The position numbers were made by a program, and so were the translations under genes. The notes below the pieces were generated by a model. The model did not search any database, was not told the DNA's origin, and saw only the letters and a program-made list of their open reading frames with translations. This document shows positions 39,608 through 48,669 of a DNA stretch of 64,000 nt, piece after piece; positions within the stretch are counted from its first letter, which is position 1; every line of letters starts with the position of its first letter. Origin of the DNA: Actinomyces sp. oral taxon 414 (GTDB taxonomy: Bacteria > Actinomycetota > Actinomycetes > Actinomycetales > Actinomycetaceae); NCBI RefSeq assembly GCF_001278845.1, contig NZ_CP012590.1:3772420-3836419 (forward strand), in the 5' to 3' direction.

Positions 39608-42145
39608 TCAGACCCGCCCGCGGCGCACGGCCTCCAGCATGAGGGTGGCGAGGTCGGTGACCCGCACGTCGGCGCCCTGGCTCGCCACGCCGTCGGAGAG
39701 CATGGTGGTGCAAAACGGGCAGGCGGTGGCGATGACCCGCGCGCCCGTGCCAATGGCCTCGCGGGAGCGCTCGACGGCGATGCGCGTGCCGATCGACTCC
39801 TCCATGAAGGCCCTCGCCCCGCCGCCGCCGCAGCAGAAGGCGCGCTCGCGGCTGCGGGGCATCTCCACCGCCGTCGCCCCGGTGGCCTCCAGCAGCTCGC
39901 GCGGCGGGGAGTAGATCCGGTTGTGCCGGCCCAGGTAGCAGGCGTCGTGGTAGGTGACGGTCGGGGCCGACGGCGCGGCCGGGCCCGCGGCGGTCTGCGT
40001 CGCTGCCCGCTCCGGACCGGCCGTGTTCGCATCGGCCTGCGGCGCCGCCCCGCCGTCGGCCGCTCGCTCCGCACCGGCCGCCCCCGCATCGGCCTGCGGC
40101 GCCACCGGCTTGAGTCGCCCCTCGCGCACGAGCCGGCTCAGCAGCTGGGTGTAGTGCAGCACCTCGAAGCGCCCGCCGATCTGCGGGTACTCCCGCGAGA
40201 TCGTGTTGAAGCAGTGGGCGCAGGTCACCACGATCCTCTGCGCCTTCGCCTCGGTGAGGGTCTCGACGTTCTGGCCGGCGAGCATCTGGTAGAGGATCTC
40301 GTTGCCGGCGCGCCGGGCCGGGTCGCCGGTGCAGGTCTCGGCGTCGCCGAGGACCGCGAAGCTCACCCCGGCCGTGTGCAGCAGCTCGGCCACCGCCCGC
40401 GTCGTCCGCTTGGCCCGGTCCTCGTAGGCGCCGGCGCAGCCGACCCAGAACAGGTAGTCGACCTCGGACGCGTCCTCGACGTCGACCCCGATCACCGGCA
40501 CCTCGAAGTCCAGGCCCTTGGCCCAGTCCATGCGCTTGCGCGGCGCCAGGCCCCACGGGTTGCCCTTGGACTCCAGCTTGCGGAACATGCCGCCCAGCTC
40601 CTTGGGGAAGGCCGACTCCATGAGCACCTGCTGACGGCGCACGTCGATGACGCGGTCGACGTGCTCGATGTCCACCGGGCACTGCTCGACGCAGGCCCCG
40701 CAGGTGGTGCACGACCACAGCACGTCGGCGGGCACTACCTGCCCGGCCAGCGGCGCGGGCCGCACGGCCACGCCCGTCTCGGAGGGGGAGGCCTTGGCGG
40801 CCAGCAGCGCGCCCAGCACGTCGCCGGTGTGGGCGCTGCCGGGGGCCAGGCCCAGGTCCTCGCGGGAGGCGAGCCCGTCCCTCATACCGGTCAGGCGGCC
40901 GAGCAGCCCGCCGCCCGTGCGGCGGTGCGCCAGCATCTCCTCGGTGACCTCCTCGGGCTCGACGCCCAGGGCGCCGGCCGCCCGCAGGTAGGGGGCGACG
41001 GCGGCGTGGTGGTCGCGCAGCGCCTCCACGAAGAGCTTGGGGGACAGGGGCTTGCCCGTGTTCCACGCCGGGCACAGGTCCTGGCAGCGGCCGCACTCGG
41101 TGCAGGTGGAGAAGTCCAGCAGGCCCTTCCACGTGAAGTCCTGGATCCGTCCCACGCCCAGGGTCACCTCGCCGCCCGCCTCCTCGGCGGCCTCCATGGC
41201 GGCGTCCAGATCGTCCATGGTCCGGGCGGTCAGCGCCGTGGGGGCGCCGTCGGGGCCGGTGAACACGAGCGGCTCGGCGGGGCCGAGCGCCTTGGTGCCG
41301 TCGTCGTTGCGGCGGGCGTAGAGGTTGACGAAGGCCAGGAAGCGGTGCCAGGCCACGCCCATGGACGGCTGCAGACCGACGACGACGAACCAGCTCATCG
41401 AGATGACGACCTTGAGGGTCGCCACCACCACGATGGCGATGGACAGGCCCGTGGCGCCCAGCGGCTCCAGCGCTGGCCCGCTCCAGGCGGTCAGCGGGAA
41501 GTGGGTCCAGCTCGCCAGCGCCCGCTCGGCGCCGTCGTCGCAGATCGCCAGGCGGGCGTGCTCCAGCATGCGCAGCACCAGGACACAGGCGACGACGCCG
41601 GCCACCACGGCCTCCACGAAGTGCGCCTGCCAGCCGGTGGAGCCGGCGAAGCGGGGCGTGCGGGTGCGGGCGGCGCCCTCCTCGACGTCGGGGAAGGGCG
41701 GGTCGGCGGCACCGCGGCGGGTCAGGCGGCGCCGGACGATAATGAGGTGGACGATGCCGGCCGTGCTCAGCCAGGCGATGAATTCGACGATCCAGGACCA
41801 CCAGGCCTGGCGGCCGAGCCACGGCAGCTCCCAGTGGGGACCGGCGAGAACCTGCCCGTAGCCGGTGACCAGGGTCAGGAACAGCAGCGGGAAGCTCACC
41901 ATGACCAGCCAGTGGGCGGCGCGGATCCAGGGCCGGCCCTTGAAGGCGGTGTGGCCGACGACCTCGCCGAGCATGCGCATCAGGCGGCGGCCGACCGGGT
42001 GCAGGCGCTCGCGCGGCACGGGGCGGCCCACGCGCATGCGGTTCACGATCGTGGCGACGGCGCGGCCAAACACGAAGACGCCCACCGCCGTGGAGACGAG
42101 GACGACGACGGTGCACACGAGCCGCACGATCGCGAGGGGACTCAT
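39608..42145 (-). CDS. Membrane-anchored Fe-S oxidoreductase (HdrD/GlpC-like, CCG domains)
   Basis: An 845-residue electron-transfer protein. The N-terminal ~240 residues hold about five membrane helices of the NarI-like type (HWLVMVSFPLLFLTLVTGYG). Two 4Fe-4S motifs follow, CTECGRCQDLCPAW at about 315 and CTTCGACVEQCPVD at about 475. Two CCG domains come last, ending CCGGGGARAFMEES. This is the actinobacterial heterodisulfide-reductase-like iron-sulfur protein that links quinones to unknown redox partners. An Ala-rich insertion with a twice-repeated PQADAxxAGxERAA motif lies before the second CCG domain. It stands alone. Confidence 0.9.
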   Translation of the reverse strand: MSPLAIVRLVCTVVVLVSTAVGVFVFGRAVATIVNRMRVGRPVPRERLHPVGRRLMRMLGEVVGHTAFKGRPWIRAAHWLVMVSFPLLFLTLVTGYGQVLAGPHWELPWLGRQAWWSWIVEFIAWLSTAGIVHLIIVRRRLTRRGAADPPFPDVEEGAARTRTPRFAGSTGWQAHFVEAVVAGVVACVLVLRMLEHARLAICDDGAERALASWTHFPLTAWSGPALEPLGATGLSIAIVVVATLKVVISMSWFVVVGLQPSMGVAWHRFLAFVNLYARRNDDGTKALGPAEPLVFTGPDGAPTALTARTMDDLDAAMEAAEEAGGEVTLGVGRIQDFTWKGLLDFSTCTECGRCQDLCPAWNTGKPLSPKLFVEALRDHHAAVAPYLRAAGALGVEPEEVTEEMLAHRRTGGGLLGRLTGMRDGLASREDLGLAPGSAHTGDVLGALLAAKASPSETGVAVRPAPLAGQVVPADVLWSCTTCGACVEQCPVDIEHVDRVIDVRRQQVLMESAFPKELGGMFRKLESKGNPWGLAPRKRMDWAKGLDFEVPVIGVDVEDASEVDYLFWVGCAGAYEDRAKRTTRAVAELLHTAGVSFAVLGDAETCTGDPARRAGNEILYQMLAGQNVETLTEAKAQRIVVTCAHCFNTISREYPQIGGRFEVLHYTQLLSRLVREGRLKPVAPQADAGAAGAERAADGGAAPQADANTAGPERAATQTAAGPAAPSAPTVTYHDACYLGRHNRIYSPPRELLEATGATAVEMPRSRERAFCCGGGGARAFMEESIGTRIAVERSREAIGTGARVIATACPFCTTMLSDGVASQGADVRVTDLATLMLEAVRRGRV

Positions 42146-42210
42146 GGGCGTCAGCCTAGTTGTCGGCGGGGGAGGGGCCGGCGGGGCGGCGGCGGCCCCC
42201 GTGCCTCCGG

Positions 42211-42300
42211 CCCGTTACCCGCCCGTTACCCGCCCGTTACCCGCTCATTCTCCGCCCGTTTCCCGCCCATTACCCGTCTGTTCCCCTGTCTGTTCCCCGC
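42211..42300. repeat. Degenerate tandem repeat, CGCCCGTTACC unit
   Basis: Four near-perfect copies of a 10-11 bp unit (CCCGTTACCCG) from 42211, then decayed copies (CCCGTTTCCCG, CCCATTACCCG, CTGTTCCCC) to about 42300. It lies in the 338-bp gap 42146-42483 upstream of the Fe-S gene start. Nothing else is recognised in that gap. Confidence 0.7.
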
Positions 42301-42483
42301 CCGCCCGATGCCTGCCCACCGTCCGCCCGATGCCCGCCGGGGCCGGTCAATATCCTCATCGGGGTCGGCCGTAATCATTGAACGGGGCCGGTCGGGGCGA
42401 CCGCCGCGCCGTCTCAGCCCATGAGCCGGTGAGCAGCAGGCGCACGGCACGCCGGGGGCCGGACCCGCGCACCCTTCCCGTCG

Positions 42484-43755
42484 TCAGCGCTGCACGCACC
42501 TCCACCCGTTGCGATCCAGAGCATTGACGGCGTCGTTGAAGCGGGTGGAGTCCTCGTCGTTGAGCGGCCAGCCCTTCTCCATGAGACGAACGGCGTCCTC
42601 GGCGACGGCGGTGCCGCGATCGTCGCCGAGGACGGCGCAGGCCCGGGCGATGAGGCCCCAGATGCGCGCAGCCAGGGGGGAGCCGGATAAGAAGTGCATA
42701 TCCGCATCCGCCACCATGAGGACGAGGGCGTCGAGGGCCTCCCGGGCGCATCCGAGCTCGATGAGGCAGGCAGGGCGCTCCAGCACGGACAGATCGGGAG
42801 TGAGGCTGGAACAGGGATGATCGTCATTGGTGGCGGCGCCCAGGCTCCACGCCTCGAGATACTCGTCGACCTCGTCGAAGGTCTTGAGGGCGTTTTCCCG
42901 CAGGGCCTCCATATCGATGGGGCCCAGAGCCTCGAGGGCCTCGGCCGGGCGGCCCGCCTCGCGCAGCAGGCGGCTCAGGCGGGGCAGATCCACCCAGCCC
43001 AGGGGCGAGCGGGCGTGTTCGCGAAGCAGGATCTCGATCGCGCCGTCGCGGTCCCCGAGGGCCTCGAGAAGGCGACCCTGGATCTGGCGCGCCCGCCCGG
43101 CCCGCTCGTCGCGCCGGGTTCGACGCGCGGCCCCGGCATCGTCGGCGTCCCCGTCCCGGCTGGCTGCGGCGCCCCCGTCCATGAGCGCCTCGGCGCGGCG
43201 GGCGGCGGCCAGCCGCTCATGGCGGTTCACGCCGATGCCGCCGCGCTCGGCCAGGTCGCACAGGCAGTCGGCGAGCAGCTCCTCGCCCCGCTCCCCGACG
43301 TCGTCGAGCAGCCCGATGGCCTGGCGGAGGGGCTCGGCGGAGAAGCCGCCCGGACGGGCGAAGTCGGGCCCCCCGATATAGACGTAGGACCAGGAGGAGG
43401 ACCGCAGCCGGTAGATCTCCTGAAGGGTCGTCGCCCGCTCCAGCTCGGTGTCGGGCAGGAGCGGGAGGATCTCGGCGATCTGGTAGAGCTCGTCAACGAC
43501 GTCGTGCTCGTGGACGGGGCGATCGGCCGGGTAGGTGGTGAGTGTGAAGGTGTCGACCATGAGTCTGAGGGTGTCCACGGTCAGGCGCAGCAGGACCGGG
43601 TCGGCGGCGCCGTCGGCCAGGGCGGTGTCAATGTCGGAGCGCAGATCGGACAGGATCGCTCTGCATTTGGGGATCTCGCCGCGGTGGCAGGCGCGGGCCC
43701 GGCTCAGACGCTCGCGCATCTGCTCCGGGGAGGGCGGGCCGGGGACGTCGCTCAT
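42484..43755 (-). CDS. Hypothetical TPR-like helical protein
   Basis: A 423-residue, soluble, almost wholly helical protein with repeated 30-40 residue helix pairs (for example GRARQIQGRLLEALGDRDGA and LSRLLREAGRPAEALEALGP), consistent with tetratricopeptide-like repeats. No catalytic motif is seen. It starts 21 bp after the stop of the NYN-like gene on the same strand, so the two probably form an operon. A scaffold or adaptor role is the only inference I would make. Confidence 0.75.
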   Translation of the reverse strand: MSDVPGPPSPEQMRERLSRARACHRGEIPKCRAILSDLRSDIDTALADGAADPVLLRLTVDTLRLMVDTFTLTTYPADRPVHEHDVVDELYQIAEILPLLPDTELERATTLQEIYRLRSSSWSYVYIGGPDFARPGGFSAEPLRQAIGLLDDVGERGEELLADCLCDLAERGGIGVNRHERLAAARRAEALMDGGAAASRDGDADDAGAARRTRRDERAGRARQIQGRLLEALGDRDGAIEILLREHARSPLGWVDLPRLSRLLREAGRPAEALEALGPIDMEALRENALKTFDEVDEYLEAWSLGAATNDDHPCSSLTPDLSVLERPACLIELGCAREALDALVLMVADADMHFLSGSPLAARIWGLIARACAVLGDDRGTAVAEDAVRLMEKGWPLNDEDSTRFNDAVNALDRNGWRCVQR

Positions 43756-43776
43756 GGGGGAATCCTAGGGCGGGGC

Positions 43777-44394
43777 TCAGGCCGGGCTGAGGGCGGGGAC
43801 GGGGCCCCGCGTCGGGAGTCTCCGCGCCCGGGAGGCGAGCACCTCGGCGGGCGGGCGGGGGAGGCGCAGGCGCATGCGGCGGTCCGTGGCCCTGCTGAGC
43901 TCCCGGCTCAGGCTGCCGCGGCCGGTGACCTGCCAGACTGTCATGCCCAGGCGGTGCGCCTCGTCGGCAGTTTCTGCGAAGGTGCGGTCCGCTGAGGCGA
44001 TGACGAGTCGGGAGAAGCGGGTGGAGATGTGCGCCAGGTCGATGTCCTCCAGGAGGGCGGTCTCGGCGCCGTCCCGCCCGGAGCGCACGTGGAGGCGGCC
44101 GGGGAAGACGCACAGCACCGGCATGACGGCGGCGGCCATGTGGTGGGCGACCCCGATGTGGAAGCAGTCCGTAGGGCCGATCTTGACGGCGTCGGCGTAG
44201 GCGGCCAGGACGCGTGCCGCGTCCTCGGCGGTCGTGGATCCTGCGCCGCACAGGTTCTCCAGGTCGATGAGGTGCAGGGCGCGGTCGTCGCGCGCGCCGC
44301 CGCGAAGGACGGTGAGGTCCTCTCGGCGGGCGATGGGGCGGCAGGCCCCGAGGGTGCGGGGGGTAGTTGGAAGAGGGAGGACGGCGGCGGCCAT
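43777..44394 (-). CDS. NYN/PIN-like domain protein (possible RNase)
   Basis: A 205-residue protein with the order of acidic motifs of NYN-domain nucleases: ALHLIDLENL (Asp, Glu, Asn) at about residue 40, SGRDGAETALLEDID at about 105, and LVIASADRTFAETADEAHRL at about 130. The C-terminus is Arg/Pro-rich and could bind RNA. AAGGAAG lies before the ATG at 44394. It is cotranscribed with the TPR-like gene downstream. RNase activity is predicted from fold only; the last acidic motif is degenerate (SADRTF instead of SGDGDF). Confidence 0.78.
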   Translation of the reverse strand: MAAAVLPLPTTPRTLGACRPIARREDLTVLRGGARDDRALHLIDLENLCGAGSTTAEDAARVLAAYADAVKIGPTDCFHIGVAHHMAAAVMPVLCVFPGRLHVRSGRDGAETALLEDIDLAHISTRFSRLVIASADRTFAETADEAHRLGMTVWQVTGRGSLSRELSRATDRRMRLRLPRPPAEVLASRARRLPTRGPVPALSPA

Positions 44395-44562
44395 GGGCGC
44401 TTCCTTTCGTGAGGGCCGGCGCGATCGCCGGACACCTGTGAAGCGCGGTGTTTATTCGATCACTCGCCCGGGGATCGCGCGATTGACGCCGGGGTCGGTG
44501 ACGAGGGACTCGTCTCGTCGGCCCGACCTCCGGCGGCCGTTGTTATCGAATCGTGACATGAT

Positions 44563-44605
44563 GGTCCGGCGCGGGCACCACATCACCGGACCTCGTGGTG
44601 CCCGC
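44563..44605. promoter_or_regulatory. Two mutually exclusive hairpins (attenuator-like)
   Basis: GGTCCGG (44563-44569) can pair with CCGGACC (44586-44592), or GCGGGCACCAC (44571-44581) can pair with GTGGTGCCCGC (44595-44605). The two overlap, so only one can form. They lie at the start of the 878-bp gene-free region 44395-45272. Function unknown. Confidence 0.5.
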
Positions 44606-44710
44606 GACGCCCCTTCGGACGCGGCGCGCGGTCGCGCCCGCTGTGAGGGCGGCATCGCCCGAAGGCCGACGTCCGACCGACGTCCGCCCAGCGAGGCCGG
44701 TCCCGGCCGA

Positions 44711-44830
44711 TGTCCAAATCTGTTGCAAAGGCCCCGATCGAGCCGGAGCGCCGGAAGAGAAACGTTGATATTCCGCGCTTCTTCTCGCGGCCGATCCCGC
44801 CGTGGAGCGCCTTTGCAACAGATTTGGACA
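44711..44830. ncRNA. 120-nt covarying foldback, copy B
   Basis: Same length and architecture as 39130-39249. The arms are TGTCCAAATCTGTTGCAAAG plus GC (44711-44732) and the complement (44809-44830). Relative to copy A, CCA/TGG in the stem is TTG/CAA, and the inner CCGCA/TGCGG is CCGCG/CGCGG, so pairing is kept. The loop word CGTTGATATTCCGC is unchanged. Confidence 0.5.
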
Positions 44831-44969
44831 GATCGTCGCCCTGGCCAGTCCCATGCGCCTCATGCGTCCCACTCGTCCGGGGGTTCCGGCCGGGTGGTCG
44901 TCGGAGTCGGGCCGCGCCCTTTCGCGGCGCACCGGGGACGGTCGGCGGCCCCGCCCGGTTCCCGGTTAT

Positions 44970-45089
44970 GGCGCTCCGGGAGGATCGTTCGGGTGGGCCC
45001 ACCGAATGTGCTCGAGGATTTCCGCATGATTGCGCGGTTGTGATGGCGACGCGGTCGGGTGCGGAGCGGAACGATCCTCCCAGGGCGCC
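44970..45089. repeat. Third 120-nt foldback (different arms)
   Basis: GGCGCTCCGGGAGGATCGTT plus C (44970-44990) pairs with 45069-45089 at 19 of 21 positions. The total length is again 120 nt, with a TTCCGCATGATTGCGCGG hairpin inside. The arms do not match the other two foldbacks; kinship is uncertain. Confidence 0.5.
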
Positions 45090-45272
45090 GTTTTCCGCCT
45101 TCGGATGGGTCGGGGGGCGCAAGGAATCCGATCAGGACCGGGCGGGCGTCGGCGCCCCGTGATCAGGATCGCCGGTTTCCCGCCATGCGGCGATGCGCGC
45201 CGCGGAAGGCGCCCCGCGACCAGGACCGCCGGGCCCGTTCCGGCGCGCACCGCCTGCTACTACGCTGGCCCC

Positions 45273-45959
45273 GTGAGCCAAGTCCCCGTCCCGCCCGCGC
45301 GGGGCGCCGCCGACCACCCGGGCCTCTTCCTCACCCTCGAGGGGGGCGACGGCGTCGGCAAGACCACCCAGGTGCGCATCCTCGCCGAGACCCTCCGGGC
45401 CGAGGGCGTCGAGGTCCTCGTGACTCGCGAGCCGGGCGGCACCGCCCTGGGGGCCGAGATCCGCCGTCTGCTGCTCGACGGCGACCACGTCGACCCGCGC
45501 GCCGAGGCCCTCCTGTACGCCGCCGACCGCGCCCACCACGTCGCCACCCTCGTGCGCCCCGCCCTGGAGCGCGGCGTCGTCGTCGTCTCCGACCGCTATC
45601 TCGACTCCTCCGTCGCCTACCAGGGCGCGGCCCGCTCCCTCGGGGTTGAGGAGGTCCGGAACCTGTCCCTATGGGCCACCGGCGGACTGCTGCCGGACCG
45701 GACGATTCTGCTCGACGCCGACCCGGCCCTCGCCGACCGCCGCGCGGGCGGGCGCGGGGGCAGGGACCGCCTCGAGCGCGAGCCCGGTGCCTTCCGCGCC
45801 GCCCTGCGCGAGCAGTTCCTCGCCCTGGCCGACGCCGAGCCGGAGCGCATTGTCGTCGTCGACGCGGCCCGGCCCGTCGATGCGGTCGCCGCCGCGGTCC
45901 GCCGCGCGTTCGACCCGCTGCTGGCCGCTCGCCTCGGCGTCGGAGGGGAGGGCGTATGA
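45273..45959 (+). CDS. tmk: Thymidylate kinase
   Basis: A 228-residue dTMP kinase, converting dTMP to dTDP. The P-loop is LEGGDGVGKTTQ at about residues 22-33, the DR(Y/H) motif is SDRYLDSSVAYQGAAR, and TREPGGTALGAEIRRLLL is the substrate loop. The lid is Arg-rich (RRAGGRGGRDRLERE). The start is GTG at 45273; no obvious ribosome-binding site precedes it. Its stop overlaps the holB start by four bases, the usual tmk-holB pair. Confidence 0.95.
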   Translation: MSQVPVPPARGAADHPGLFLTLEGGDGVGKTTQVRILAETLRAEGVEVLVTREPGGTALGAEIRRLLLDGDHVDPRAEALLYAADRAHHVATLVRPALERGVVVVSDRYLDSSVAYQGAARSLGVEEVRNLSLWATGGLLPDRTILLDADPALADRRAGGRGGRDRLEREPGAFRAALREQFLALADAEPERIVVVDAARPVDAVAAAVRRAFDPLLAARLGVGGEGV

Positions 45960-47251
45960 GCGTGTGGACCGACGTCGTCGGGCAGGAAAGGGCGGTGGCC
46001 GCCCTCGACGCCGCAGCCCGCTCCGCCCGAACGCTCGCGCAGGTCCGCCGGGCCGGGCCCGACACCGGGCCCGACACCGGACCCGACGCAGCCGGGTCCG
46101 GGCCCGCTGGTGCTAACGCCGGGTCCGGGCCCGATGCCGGTCAGGGTCCCGACGCCGACGCCTCCGCCATGACCCACGCCTGGCTCATTACCGGCCCGCC
46201 CGGATCGGGCCGCTCCAACGCCGCCCGCGCCTTCGCCGCCGCCCTCCAGTGCACGGGGGAGATCCCGGGCTGCGGGCGGTGCAAGCCCTGCCGCGACGTC
46301 ATGGCCGGCTCCCACCCCGACGTCGTGCGCCTGGCCACCGACAAGCTCCTCATCACCATGGACGAGGTCAAGGAGCTCATCGGCCAGGCCCAGCGCCGGC
46401 CCTGGACGGGCAGCTGGCGCGTCATCCTCGTCGAGGACGCCGACCGCATGGCCGAGCGCACCACCAATGTGCTGCTCAAATCCATCGAGGAGCCGCCCCC
46501 GCAGACCGTGTGGCTCCTGTGCACCCCGAGCGCCGACGACGTCCTGCCCACCATCCGCTCCCGGTGCCGCCTGGTGACCCTGCGAATCCCGCCGGCCGAC
46601 GCCGTCGCCGAGCTGCTCGTGCGCCGCGACGGCGCGGACCCGGAGCTCGCCGCCCGGGCCGCCCGGGCCAGCCAGTCCCACATAGGGCTGGCCCGGCACC
46701 TGGCCAAGGATCCGGGCGCCTGGGAGCGCCGACGCCGCCTCCTGCTCGCGCCCGTCTCCCTGCGCAGCGTCGGCGACGCCGTCCTGGCGGCCGCGGACCT
46801 CGTCGAGACCGCCGAGGCCGAGGCGAAGGAGACCACCGCCGAGCGCGACGCCGCCGAGCGCACCGCCCTGCTGCGGACGCTGGGTCTGGAGGGCGACGCC
46901 AGGATCCCGCCCGCACTGCGCGCCCAGGTCCGCCAGCTGGAGGAGGACCAGAAGCGTCGCGCCAGGCGCGCCCGCACCGATGTGCTCGACCGGGCCATGA
47001 TCGATCTGCTGTCCTTCTACCGCGACGTGCTGGTCTCTCAGATGGGCAGCGACGTCGAACGCGTTAATATTGACCTCGCCGAGGCCCTCGACCGGGTCGC
47101 GGCCACCACCGGCCCGGAGCAGTCCCTGGCCCGGATCGCCGCCATCGAGCAGTGCCGGGCGCGACTGAGATCCAACGCCTCCCCGCTGCTGGCCGTCGAG
47201 TCCCTCATGGTTCAGCTGCGCCCGCAGGCCCGAGCAGTCCCCAACCCCTGA
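45956..47251 (+). CDS. holB: DNA polymerase III subunit delta prime
   Basis: A 431-residue clamp-loader subunit. It begins DVVGQERAVAALDAAAR. The P-loop is GPPGSGRSNAARAFA, with Arg in place of the catalytic Lys, as expected for a non-hydrolysing delta prime. The zinc module is CTGEIPGCGRCKPC, and the SRC motif is IRSRCRLV. Between the first helix and the P-loop lies an unusual ~45-residue insertion of repeated GPDTGPD/GSGP units. It is coupled to tmk. Confidence 0.94.
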   Translation: MSVWTDVVGQERAVAALDAAARSARTLAQVRRAGPDTGPDTGPDAAGSGPAGANAGSGPDAGQGPDADASAMTHAWLITGPPGSGRSNAARAFAAALQCTGEIPGCGRCKPCRDVMAGSHPDVVRLATDKLLITMDEVKELIGQAQRRPWTGSWRVILVEDADRMAERTTNVLLKSIEEPPPQTVWLLCTPSADDVLPTIRSRCRLVTLRIPPADAVAELLVRRDGADPELAARAARASQSHIGLARHLAKDPGAWERRRRLLLAPVSLRSVGDAVLAAADLVETAEAEAKETTAERDAAERTALLRTLGLEGDARIPPALRAQVRQLEEDQKRRARRARTDVLDRAMIDLLSFYRDVLVSQMGSDVERVNIDLAEALDRVAATTGPEQSLARIAAIEQCRARLRSNASPLLAVESLMVQLRPQARAVPNP

Positions 47252-47266
47252 TAACAAGGAGTGATT

Positions 47267-48652
47267 ATGACTCAGCCGATCCAGCCGAGTCCGTCCTTCC
47301 AACCGGCTCAGCCCTTCCAGCCGAATCCATCGACTCAACCCTTCCACCCGACCCCGCCGGCTCAGCCGGTCCCGTCGGTTCCGCCGACTCAGCCGGTCCC
47401 GTCGGTTCCGCCGGCTCAGCCGGCCCCGCCGTTCCAATCGACTCCGCGGGCCCCGATACCCGAGTCCATCACCCGCAGGATGCCCCTCGCCGGGCGGATT
47501 CTGATGATTATCCTGGCCGTCTTCGGAGTCCTCATGATCATTATGGGGATCGTACTGGCCTTCTCGGGGGATATGGCCGGCTTCGCCTCGCTCGCCGGGA
47601 TCGGGCTGGCGCTCATCGCGCTTCTGCCCCTCGTGCTGCGCCCTCGCGTGATTCTGGACGCCGGGGGCATTCACGTCCGCAATATCTTCTCCTCCCACGA
47701 CCTGCCGTGGCCCGCGTCGCGCAGGGCGCTGGTGGCCAACGAGGCCTTCAGTGACGGGAGGGTCTCCAACGCCGTCGCCGAGTACAGGCCGGCCGACGGT
47801 TCCAAGCCCATCAAGATCCGGCCACTGCAGCGCACGCGTATCGGTATCAGCAATGTCGGGGCGCTCCTGGAGCAGGATCTCGATGATCTATGGGCCTGGG
47901 CCGTGGCCTGCGGCTACGTCCGGCCCGAGAGTCCGGCCGCGGGCGCGCCCGCCCCCGGGTATGGCTCCACTCCCGGGTATGGCTCCGCCCCCGGGTATGG
48001 CTCCGCCCCCGGCTACGGAATCGCCCCCGGGCCGTCGGCTCCGCTCGGTGCGGGCTCCGGGCGCGGCGCCTCTCCCACCGCTGATATCGACGTCGATATG
48101 TTGAACAGGCCGCAGCTGGAGTTCAAGGGGCCCGGCGCCCTCGCCGTGTGCTTCTTCGTCGGATTCGGTCTGTTCATGATCGCCGGTTCCGTATTCGCAT
48201 TCCAGAACGACGGCTCGTTCTGGAGCGTGCCGGGGATCTGCTTCGGGGTGTTCCTGCTCATCCTGGGCGTGGATCAGGCCTTGAAGCGCGTGATCATCGA
48301 CCAGGAGGGATTCCATGTGAGGGGCCTCATCCCCCGCACGTACGCCTGGCCGGACTCCCGCGCCCAGCTGGTGGCGACCTTCCGCTATTCCCGCTCGTCC
48401 GCATATGCCGACGCCAGTCTCGTCGAACCCGATGGCAGACGGCGGGAGCTGCCGCTCGGGCCGCTGAACCGCAATGGCGAGCGAGGGCCCGAACTCGGCA
48501 TGGCGCGAGTCCTCGACACCATCTGGGCCTGGGGCGAGCGCCGGGGGGCGACCCGCGAAACCGGTCGGTACGTGCCCGCCGCCAACGCCACTTTCGAGCA
48601 GTCGCGCCGCTCCGCCCTCGAACGGATCGACTACCTGCGCTCGGAGCGCTGA
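47267..48652 (+). CDS. Membrane protein with duplicated two-helix plus PH-like module
   Basis: A 461-residue protein. A Pro/Gln-rich cytoplasmic N-terminus of ~65 residues has a repeated QPVPSVPP motif. Two similar modules follow, each with two transmembrane helices and then a PH-like beta domain (RVILDAGGIHVRNIFSSHDL and KRVIIDQEGFHVRGLIPRTY). The linker between them repeats PGYGSAPGYGS four times. AAGGAG lies five bases before the ATG. PH-domain membrane proteins of this kind are common in actinobacteria without known function. Confidence 0.82.
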   Translation: MTQPIQPSPSFQPAQPFQPNPSTQPFHPTPPAQPVPSVPPTQPVPSVPPAQPAPPFQSTPRAPIPESITRRMPLAGRILMIILAVFGVLMIIMGIVLAFSGDMAGFASLAGIGLALIALLPLVLRPRVILDAGGIHVRNIFSSHDLPWPASRRALVANEAFSDGRVSNAVAEYRPADGSKPIKIRPLQRTRIGISNVGALLEQDLDDLWAWAVACGYVRPESPAAGAPAPGYGSTPGYGSAPGYGSAPGYGIAPGPSAPLGAGSGRGASPTADIDVDMLNRPQLEFKGPGALAVCFFVGFGLFMIAGSVFAFQNDGSFWSVPGICFGVFLLILGVDQALKRVIIDQEGFHVRGLIPRTYAWPDSRAQLVATFRYSRSSAYADASLVEPDGRRRELPLGPLNRNGERGPELGMARVLDTIWAWGERRGATRETGRYVPAANATFEQSRRSALERIDYLRSER

Positions 48653-48669
48653 CCGTGGAGTGACACCGG

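Noticed and set aside
39578..42424. 948-codon plus-strand frame opposite the Fe-S gene
   Set aside because: Shadow frame, low-complexity His/Gln/Gly composition.
44452..45122. Small frames in the foldback region near 44.5-45.1 kb
   Set aside because: Overlap on both strands within inverted repeats and lack ribosome-binding sites.
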